In this document: one piece after another, positions 55,941 to 64,000 of the stretch
How the letters are laid out: each line of letters opens with the position of its first letter
Numbering within the stretch: the stretch's first letter is position 1
Source: Phallus indusiatus
Taxonomy: Eukaryota > Basidiomycota > Agaricomycetes > Phallales > Phallaceae
Direction of reading: 5' to 3'
Assembly (NCBI GenBank): GCA_027605045.1
Contig: JAQFWX010000001.1
Location: forward strand, 2,852,001-2,916,000
DNA: 64,000 nt
Made by a program: the position numbers and the translations under genes
Notes under the pieces: generated by a model
The model's input: the letters and a program-made list of their open reading frames with translations, nothing else
The model's database searches: none
Told to the model about the DNA's origin: nothing

Positions 55941-57680
55941 ATGAATAACAGTGTCACCAATGCTACCTCTATCAGTGGTGTGGACATCTCGGAACTGATT
56001 CGATCATCATATTTTTAGTGGGTTCCCATCTTGAATATCTGGGATTTAATTTATACGATGCCAGTTATGTCGTGGCGCTCCTAGATTGTGCCCTTCTAGG
56101 TATGTTATCTTGCTTCCTACAAGCTATAAACACAGTCAAATTCATAATGCCACCCCAGGCATGCTCGTTTATACCACGATACTGACTATACCCCAAGACA
56201 TGGTATATATGTGGCTATCACCAAGACCCTTCAGCATCCCAAACTTACTATATGCTATCACGAGATATGCAAGTGTTCTTGACCAAGCATGTTCTGTCTG
56301 GTTGATCTTCGTTCCAGTAAGCATTATATTTTCAAGTGCCTGAAAGCGATGTGTACCAGTTCAATTTCTTGCAGTCAGGAAGGTGAGACATTATAATCAT
56401 TGGGAACAAAATTATAAATTTAGAAAGCACAAAGTTTGTGTAATACCCTGGTCTATATGGATATTTTGGGTTACATTGGTGTTCAAGGTTGGTGTATCAT
56501 AGTATAACTTGTGAATGTAATCGGAGATATCAGTTTAGGCTTGTTAGTCAGTCGAGCATACTCACTGTGTCGAGGAAACAAGGTCGTGACTATAATGTTG
56601 ACTTTATTATGCGGGGGAGGGCTTATTTCGAACCTTTGTGGTAAGGATCGCTTTGAATGAGAAACACGCAAAAGAATTTTCACTCTTCCTTTCAGGATCA
56701 ATAATAGTGAAAAGCAGATGCAAAAGGTATGAAATACACTTTAAGTCACTTGAAAAATTGTTCTCAACGTATGTCTAGCTCTTTCTGTAAGTCTGAATCA
56801 ACATTACCATTCCTGATGCCAAGTCTAAACACAATCCGGTTTTGACATCGAAGCACTTCCAGCAGGCTGGGTCGGAAATATTTGTACCCTCTTAACTGAT
56901 CTTGTTGTTTTTGGCATTTGCTTATGGAAGTCCTGGAATACATGGAAGTTAAAGCGTGAAGTTGGTATTCAAAGAGACAATGACATTGTTTCAGTGATAC
57001 TCAAACAAGGTATGTTTCAAGTGTTCAATTACGTTGTTAAGTAACGGACTCCGGAGTCGCATTCACGCCACTTTGATTTAGCTGTGTCGAGGTTTTGGTG
57101 AGTTAAACAGCAAATCATTTGTTATAAACATAACTAATTTTTCCTTTGAAGCTTCATAATTATCTCTGCACCGGCTCTCATAATTATTGATCAAGTGAAT
57201 AAAATCCAAAACCTGACTGTATTTCTTAGCGAATGACTTTCTGAATATAGCTGAAGAATGATGTAAGCTCACTCTCTTCAATAAAACTCAAGTCTATGAT
57301 AATTTACTGGTAGGTGCTACGAACCAGTTTGGGATCAAAGTCATAGGCGGTGTTCAACGGTGGTATAGTCACTTCTTTATATATCTCAATCTTACTATTT
57401 ATCTTTAATTCCAAGGTTTTCGACCACTTTACTTGCCGATTTTATGCTGGATCTCCGTCAGAAAAATTCCGCAGCGATTCAAGCCGCCGATATAACATTA
57501 CCTACCATTCAGATCCGAAGCATAGCGAGTTATATACACCAATCTATCGTCGTGGAAATGGGCGATCATGAAACGTCGGTGCATACAAGAGCTGAAGCTA
57601 ACGACGACGGTCTTTCAACGGGGTCTCCGGAAGTTGGATTCGAATCCGGCGGCGGAGCGTCATCAGCTTTGAACGCCTGA
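55941..57680 (+). pseudogene. DUF6533 membrane protein, copy H (possible exon 5 splice loss)
   Basis: Start MNNSVTNATSISGVDISELI. Exons YVVALLDCALLG, MLVYTTILTIPQDMVYMWLS, ITRYASVLDQA, DILGYIGVQG, LLVSRAYSLCRGNKVVTIML, an 8-nt exon CTCTTTCT, SLPAGWVGNICTLLTDLVVF, the 16-nt exon TVSRF, later LADFMLDLRQKNSAAIQAAD, and a tail ending SSALNA. Before DILGYIG the acceptor AG present in E and B is deleted (TATATGGATATT), so splicing there may be lost. Otherwise the exons are open; it may still be expressed with exon skipping. Confidence 0.65.
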
Positions 57681-57899
57681 ACTTGGGGCACGGACACGAT
57701 TTGTCAGTGTATGTATGTATACGGATTCTAGGCCCCAGCATATTTATAACGGATGTATTGAAAATTGCCTTGCGTTATTATTTACCTATGATATTTATTT
57801 CCATGATACCATACATAAATACGAGTACTTGGGGGGGTACGTACACGTATACATATATATATATAGCATATACGCACTCGCATGAAAATTTAGAGTAAA
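57681..57899. other. 3' flank of DUF6533-H with a TA-rich stretch
   Basis: Non-coding; contains a short TA/CATA repeat (about 57846-57872). Presumed convergent 3' ends. Confidence 0.4.
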
Positions 57900-59070
57900 G
57901 TTGATCCAATCAACGCAGCTCCTAGAAACGAAGCAGAGGTAACACTTTGTTCCATGAGAAGGCGCAGAATTTGATCCAGACGAACCAAACCCAGGGGAAC
58001 CCGTTTTCGAACCAGAATTAGGACCAGAAGAACTAGCACCAGGAGCAAATAAAAGCATTAGTAGTTGCAGCAGCGTCATTAGTCTGGAAATCTTGATAGA
58101 CCTGATCACGAAAAACGCGTTATCGTGTCCGGAAGAAGGGCTGATGATGAAATCGTTTTGTTGTAACATACGCCTTTCTATGTCTCTTTAAACACCACGC
58201 GGTTGCCTGCACTGTAAAATGAATGCGAAATTGAAATTGAGGGTATTGGTAAGTTGATGTGATTATAAGCTTACAACTCCGGCACAGCATGATATCGAGA
58301 ATAAGCTCTCGAGGACCGAATAATTCTTCAATATTGCATCCGGAATTAATATAGTTGACGAGCGGACCGCCAAAATTGGTGGTGTCTAGGATTGTGGCGC
58401 TGTCACCTAAGCGCAGCGGGTATACTCGAGCCCTGCGCAAGAGGAAATCTCAATAAAAGGACATAATGACAAAACGAAAGCAAACTTTAGATTAAAGAAC
58501 CAAATTGAAATGTAAGGATCGATCCATTCAGTGACGAACATTCCTCCGCCATTTGCAGCGGAATCCAGCTCCAAATGCACCTCATTGATTATCTGAGACG
58601 GAGGCAGCCATGGCTATTGTTGTCTGTCACGTAGAAGTTGGGCGAGAGGACGTTCCGGAATTAATGTGTAAGGTTTAAGTGGACGCTTGATTCCACATCA
58701 AGCACTACAAGAGATCAGAGCAAAGATGAGTTAGAGACTCCTGTGATCTTATAGCCTTGTCTCAAGTTTCATCCAAACGGCGCGTGTAACAACAGTACAA
58801 AACACTTTCCTTTGGACGCTAAATACGGACAGTATTCCGTTTATCATTGTACGGAAATTTGGTTATATCATAACTGCATTACCGGCGCTGTTGACAAGAA
58901 GCTGTTTGCTATTTCGGCTTTGCTCGATACGAGGATGGTCTCGTCTTTGGTTAGCTTGTCAAATAAATAGGCGGTCATTAGTTTCTGCGGTACAGATAGC
59001 TGAAGTGGAGGACGTACAATTATCACGATACGCCCATATAAAAGTTCGGATCTGTATTGTAAATTGTCAT
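57900..59070 (-). pseudogene. GH16-like protein, unit H, first copy
   Basis: Minus strand, sister of the copy at 3.7-4.97 kb. Blocks: 5' part near 58870-59070; NYINSGCNIEELFGPRELIL at about 58300-58360 (a beta strand with the Cys partner); CYNKTISS..PSSGHDNAFF near 58110-58170; GASSSGPNSGSKTGSPGFGS at about 57985-58045 (Ser/Gly spacer typical before a GPI site). The EVDTFE stretch is deleted (about 58680). Confidence 0.55.
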
Positions 59071-59169
59071 CTGCAAAGGTCAAATTCATTACGTTGACGT
59101 GGAATTTGACCCATATAAGTTATTCACATTGATTAATATGCGTGTAGCCACGCAATATTGTCAATTTCG

Positions 59170-60245
59170 TCGTCTTTTGAGTTGGTGGATCATGGAATGT
59201 TACGCGTTGCAGCATTACGCACGGTGAACCGGTGACTGTCACTCGTGGTACGCACAACATAACGCTTGCACTCGTCAGTCGTCGTAGCATACCACATGTT
59301 TCGTTGAACCCGATGGGATAGCCTGTACTGTAAAAAAGAGAGATGAAATGTGAGAAAGCACGATTATCCAGCAAGCTTACGCGTGATATCGAGAACGAGC
59401 TCTTGAGACTGAAAACTCGTGTAGAACTCTCATCACTACCTCATCTAGGTTGACGAGCGGTTCGCCAATCTCGATGGTATCCAGCGATGGGGCGGGTTCA
59501 ATGCACAGTGAGGAGGGTGTACTCGAGTGCTGTTTAAGAGATAGTCTCAATCAATCGACACAATAAGGCAAAACAAGAGGACATTACATTGAAGAACTAG
59601 ATTTGCAATATAAGAATCAATATATTGGTTGACGAACATTCCTCCGCTATTTGCAGGGTAACTCGGCTCCGAACGTACCTGTCTGTTATCTGAGACGATG
59701 CAGATTTAATTGTTTCGTCTGTTGCTGAACAACTAGGCGAGGAGACGTTACTGGTGAATATGGCGGTTTTGTTGAGGCTGCACCCCTGGATGAGAGAGGC
59801 ATGAAGATGGACTGCCCGAAGGTGGATACAAACAGACCGAGATGATGATATGTAAGGTCTGAGCAGTAACGGCGAAACTGACGTTCTCAAATGTCCACCA
59901 TGAGGGTCAAGCACTAAAATAGATTAGAGAAAAAATGAATTAATAGTTATTATAGTCTTGTCTCATGGATGGGCGTACCTGAGTCCAAAACGTGTGTGCG
60001 ACAACAGTTCAAAACACTTCCTTTTGACATCGAAGTTCGGTTACAATTATCATTGCCTTAGCGGCGCTGTTGACGAGTGAGACAGTTTGCTATTCTGACT
60101 TCGTTCGATACAAAGATGATATCGCATCTGGTTAGGTCGTTGACTCGGTAGGTGGACATGGTACGTAATTGGTTTTCTGCAGTACAGATATCTGAAGCCG
60201 GGGACGTACAGCTGAATAGAACATGGAATCTGCGTCATAAATCAT
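59170..60245 (-). pseudogene. GH16-like protein, unit H, second copy
   Basis: Minus strand, sister of the copy at 5.17-7.59 kb but without the 1.4-kb insertion. TFENVSFAVTAQTLH near 59860-59905 keeps only half of the catalytic stretch. GCSLNKTAIFTSNVSSPSCS at about 59727-59786 and DTIEIGEPLVN near 59455-59490 are clear. GFNETCGM near 59300. Frame breaks throughout. Confidence 0.5.
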
Positions 60246-60559
60246 CTGCAAAGGTCAATCTATTGACGTGATCATAATATGAGCATTCACATGAATTAGC
60301 ATGCGTAGCCACGCAATTTTTTTCAAGTCTGTCGTCTGTTGAGTGGGTGGATTGCGGGTAAACGCCAATGCGTTGCGCATTGTGACTGTCACCCACTCAC
60401 CACTGACCAGAGCCACCGCCGCGCAAACCCCACATTGCACAACACTTCGAAAACGAAAATCAATACTACCCGCCTCATTTCCTGAGTGTCATTATGTTCC
60501 AGAACGGGTTTTACCATCGCAGTTCATGTCATCGCGGTCGATGGTAACCACTGAAACTC
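60246..60559. other. GH16 upstream region, unit H
   Basis: Conserved block with GCGCATTGTGACTGTCACCC and CATTATGTTCCAGAACG. Non-coding; presumed promoter area shared by the divergent GH16 and Hsp20 relics. Confidence 0.35.
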
Positions 60560-60990
60560 TCAGGATATCACAATAATCAGAACGCTAATGCCAATTTAAC
60601 TGAACGGGCTTCCTCCGCTGTTAGAAGTGACCTCTGATGAATGTATATCCACTATCTCACGCTGTCGCCTCACCCCGAAGTCCAACGTACTGAGGAAGTC
60701 GCCAAAACAGATTCTTCTGTGTCTACCGTAGTTGCGTCTGTCTAAATGGGACTTCGTAGACTCATCCCACTTCACACGCACATTCGGATTATCGTGTCGT
60801 TGACGCCAAATTTGGCGAAACATTGCAAGACTTATTACAACATTGCGCTTGAGCTCCCTGAAAATCAGGTTCCTTCTAATAGTGTCCAGCACCACCATCT
60901 TCCCGTACTTTGTTTGCGATTAATTGATTGACTCCTTGCCTTTTCAACCGTTCTTACCCGTCATTTTCTCGCATTCATATCCATGTGTTG
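60560..60990 (+). pseudogene. Hsp20-like relic, unit H spacer
   Basis: PEVQRTEEVAKTDSSVSTVV at about 60677-60736 matches the middle of the relic at 7.94 kb. SSHFTRTFGLS at about 60763-60795 and GACGCCAAATTTGGCGAAAC (VDAKFGE type) follow in other frames. This copy shows the uninterrupted site for the hAT-like insertion at 8039. Confidence 0.5.
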
Positions 60991-62592
60991 ATAAGCGGGT
61001 TGTGTTTTTCAATGTACGTCATTATTTTTGCTCATCAGTATCAAAGTGATGTTCAAATCAGAATAAAACAGCCATTGAAAGGATACTTAAGGCAAGTCGA
61101 TCGTAAACGTGGCAGGCTCTGCCTGCACAGTCGCGTTACGGAAGGACCGAGCTCTTACCAATATGGGTAGAGGTAATTGGGACAAAATGTCAAGCTTTAA
61201 AGGATGCACTCTCCGGACCAATGCTGAACGCGAGAACGCGCGTCGTCATAAAGGTCAAGCACCAGTGTGGTGATTATGTCCCTGATGTACTTTTAAATCC
61301 AATTAGGTGACTTCGGGAGTGCTATATTAGCGGAGGGTTGTGCCTAATAAGAGTGCATGAAGTTCCCACTAGCGCATCATCGGAGCCAGTGCAAATATAC
61401 AGCCGCTGACCATCGACAATCATTGAAGTTGTCAAGATTCGCAATATTTTAATAGCGGGCAGATATGAAAAGTGGATCTCCCTTCGCAAACAAGTTGTTG
61501 CTTGAGGAAGATTACTATTTCGGTAGTCTGCCTCTTTGAAACAGAGTGTTGTTACTTATTCGTATTCATAAAACAGGTGATAATTTATCCCACTATGTCG
61601 AAAAACGACAACACTTGCGTGACGACTCCGAGTCGTGGAGGTGAAAGGAGAAATCCGCAAATGAGTTCTGGCTGTTCAAAGTCCATCGGTTGTGCTTTGT
61701 TCCAAATGAATATAATACTTCTTGACGACGAAAAATAATTTCCTGCTTGAAACAACGATGATGAGAATATGTTGGAAAAGTTGATCTTGGTATGTATCTT
61801 GGTACCAAAGGCTTAAGAATCAACAACATAAACGACGAATCGAAACGCTCCCTGGGCACATTTTCTTGTGGCGAAACAGAGCTGAGGCTTGAGGTTTTGT
61901 GAGTCTAGTCCAGATGATACTTGACATTCTGGACTGATGAATAATGGCCATGCGGGCAGCGGCTGACAACAGCCATCATCATCCATCAATCGTGAAAGTC
62001 TCAGCCTCCCTGAAGCACATTGTAAGTCCTATAAATGCATCAAAGGGACACTGAATTCCTAGCCAGTCAAACTTACCCGTCCAATGATTACTTGTCAAAT
62101 CCAGCAATTTGTCCTTCCAGAACCGTTGGGACTCCGTCTTTGTCAATTGTCATTGCTCAGAGCACATTCAACAAATAAGGCATCAGTGATCTGGGTTCGG
62201 AACTTCGGCAATCTTGGATGACTTGGCGCGGTCTGGGAGTCTCAGCTAAAACTCCCAGACCGCGCCAAGTCACCCAGGATTGCCGAAGTTCCAAACCCAG
62301 ATCACTGATGCAAGGTGGGTGGTAAAATGTGCAAAATGACCTTAATCGAGCTGAGGATAGAAATTTGAAGAGACAGATGAGTTGTTGATGAAGATATTTC
62401 TAGGGAACGGTATTTTAAAATCATGCAGTTACGGTTGACAAGATCAATGTGGACAACCGCTTCTGTCTTAGCTCGGTTGGGAGTATCCATTAAAAAGCGC
62501 GTGTTCCTTCCTCTTACGCTTGGTCTACAATTCAACCCGAAAGCTACATATCAATTCACCCTCACACCATTTCACTTCCCACTTGAAAGGAA
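60991..62592. other. Spacer before DUF6533-I
   Basis: Closely matches 28231-29839 and 8861-9790. Non-coding except for unresolved conserved blocks near 61190-61400. It contains the 132-bp foldback. Confidence 0.4.
62180..62311. mobile_element. 132-bp foldback (MITE) with 61-bp inverted arms
   Basis: Arms 62180-62240 and 62251-62311 are inverted repeats with 58 of 61 matches (three transition differences) around a 10-nt loop. The 3-bp AAG is duplicated on each side (62177-62179, 62312-62314). Copies A and D have the plain sequence CAAATAAGGTGGGT. High arm identity shows a recent insertion. Confidence 0.85.
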
Positions 62593-64000
62593 ATGAACAA
62601 TAGTATCGCCAATTCTACCTTTATCAGTAGCGTGGACATCTCCGAACTGATCCAAACAGTGTATCTTGAGTAGGGTTCTATCTTGAATATTTGATATCAA
62701 GTACATTAACTTTAAGGTGTTAGTTATGTCACGACGCTTATAGAGTGTGCAATTCTAGGTACGTTGTCTCGTTTCCAACTGGCCAAATGAACAGTCGAGT
62801 TTAAGATACAATCCTAGGCCTCTTTATTTATACTACGACATTGGCTATACCACAAGAAATGGTATATATGTGGTTCTCACCAAAACCTTTCAGCATTCCA
62901 AATTTGCTTTATGCCTTTACAAGATATGCAATTGTTTTGGATCAAGCACTTCGTTTTGGGTCAGACTTTTTGACAGTCACGGTAAGCATTATGAGTCATG
63001 AAGTCACAGTGCCCATAAGCAGTGTTTACAACTTTTTCCTTCAGTCTCTACGGTAAGACATGATAATTATTGCACGGGTTATGAATTTAGAAAGCACAAA
63101 GTCAGTGTATTATTGTGTATAATACACAAATTGTTGTGACTGCGTTGGCATATGTTGGCATTCAAGGTTGGAAGAGCATATAGCCTATGAATGTCCCTAA
63201 AAATATTTGTTCAGGCTTGCTAGTCGCTCGAGCATACTCATTGTGTAAAGGGAACAAGGTCGTGACCGTAATTTTGGCTCTATTTTTGATGGGAGGGTTT
63301 ATTTTGAAAATTTACAGTAGGGGTCTCTTTGGTGAAAATACACAAACGAATTTTCACTTTCTTTTTAGTATTAACACTAGTGGACAACTGCCAAAGGTAT
63401 GGAGTGGAATCCTTTCCGTCATTTGAAATCTTGTTCTCAATTTTGACTTAGCTTTCAGTCTGTTCGTAACCCTACTTGTAAGTTTAAATGAACACCACTG
63501 GTCAATAATAGGTCTAAACACACCAATATGATTTCATCAAAGTACTTTCATTATTTTTGGTCGCCGATATCTGTACTATTTTAACTGATCTCGTTGTCTT
63601 TGGCATTTGCTTATGGAAGGTCTGGGGCACGTGGAGGTTAAAGCGTGAAACCGGCATTCAAACACGCAATGACCTTGTTTCAGTAATACTCAGACAAAGT
63701 ATGTTGCAATCACATCGTGAACACAGTTACTTATATTTACATCATTAGCCGTCTCGAGGTTTAGGTGAATCTGAACAAAGAAGAATCATTCTTATGACTG
63801 AATTATCTTCTTTCAAGTTTCGTGATTATTTTTACCGTTACTGTCACAATTATTGACGAGGTACAAGCAACTCAGAAACTGATTGTAGTCTGTCAGAAAC
63901 TAACTTTTAAATGCAGTTTAATAATGGTGTAAGCAAACTTTCGAATCGGAATTAAATATCAATTATCACGTCAATAATTATGTGTCCTGAATCAGTTTGC
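62593..64000 (+). CDS. DUF6533 membrane protein, copy I, cut by the window end
   Basis: Start MNNSIANSTFISSVDISELI. Exons YVTTLIECAILG, LFIYTTTLAIPQEMVYMWFS, FTRYAIVLDQ, LLVARAYSLCKGNKVVTVIL, a 26-nt exon, VADICTILTDLVVFGICLWK, the 16-nt exon TVSRF. The last exons lie beyond the window. The acceptor before the LAYVGIQG exon reads ACAAAT rather than ACAAG, a possible splice defect. Very close to copy D and to copy A. Confidence 0.65.

Overview
The window looks like a piece of a basidiomycete (Agaricomycete-type) nuclear genome. The evidence is AT-rich sequence, many short GT..AG introns, a chromodomain Ty3/gypsy retrotransposon, a LINE tail, and a membrane-protein family (DUF6533) expanded in mushroom-forming fungi. 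The species cannot be named from sequence alone. I saw no rRNA, tRNA or CRISPR array.

Layout. Positions 1-3070 are a non-repeated left edge: an AT-hook ORF running off the window (minus strand), a block of ~100-bp tandem repeats, a spliced plus-strand coding region I do not recognise, and a hairpin-rich stretch that may be an LTR end. From 3070 to 64000 the sequence is one tandem array of degenerate units. The recurring order is: (i) relic of a small heat-shock protein (Hsp20/alpha-crystallin) gene, plus strand; (ii) conserved non-coding spacer; (iii) a multi-exon DUF6533 membrane-protein gene, plus strand; (iv) a GH16-like (concanavalin-A fold, laminarinase-type) gene, minus strand, convergent with DUF6533 and ending in a Ser/Gly-rich, possibly GPI-anchored tail. 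DUF6533 copies start at about 9791 (A), 19952 (B), 25434 (C, truncated), 29840 (D), 35570 (E), 42710 (F), 48103 (first exon only), 50251 (G), 55941 (H) and 62593 (I, cut by the window end). D, E and G keep the exon pattern best. B has a frameshift, A is split by a retrotransposon, C is a fragment, and F and H have splice-site damage. GH16 and Hsp20 copies look mostly decayed.

Mobile elements sit inside the array and date its parts: a young chromodomain LTR retrotransposon (10470-16656, GTAAT target duplication) in an exon of copy A; a 5'-truncated LINE (54172-54823) with a 12-bp duplication; a 669-bp hAT-like insertion with an 8-bp duplication (8039-8707); a 132-bp near-perfect foldback (62180-62311); a 117-bp TA-flanked insertion (29305-29421); and an unclassified 1.4-kb insertion (about 6073-7497). 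A further ~1.5-kb block occurs twice (about 48206-49680 and 52600-55190).

Working picture (inference): a polytopic membrane protein and a secreted or cell-wall carbohydrate-binding/hydrolysing protein have been amplified together, with an Hsp20 gene carried along and decaying. The repeated co-amplification of three unrelated families is the most unusual aspect. Retention of a DUF6533 reading frame in several copies, against decay of its neighbours, suggests selection on the membrane protein.
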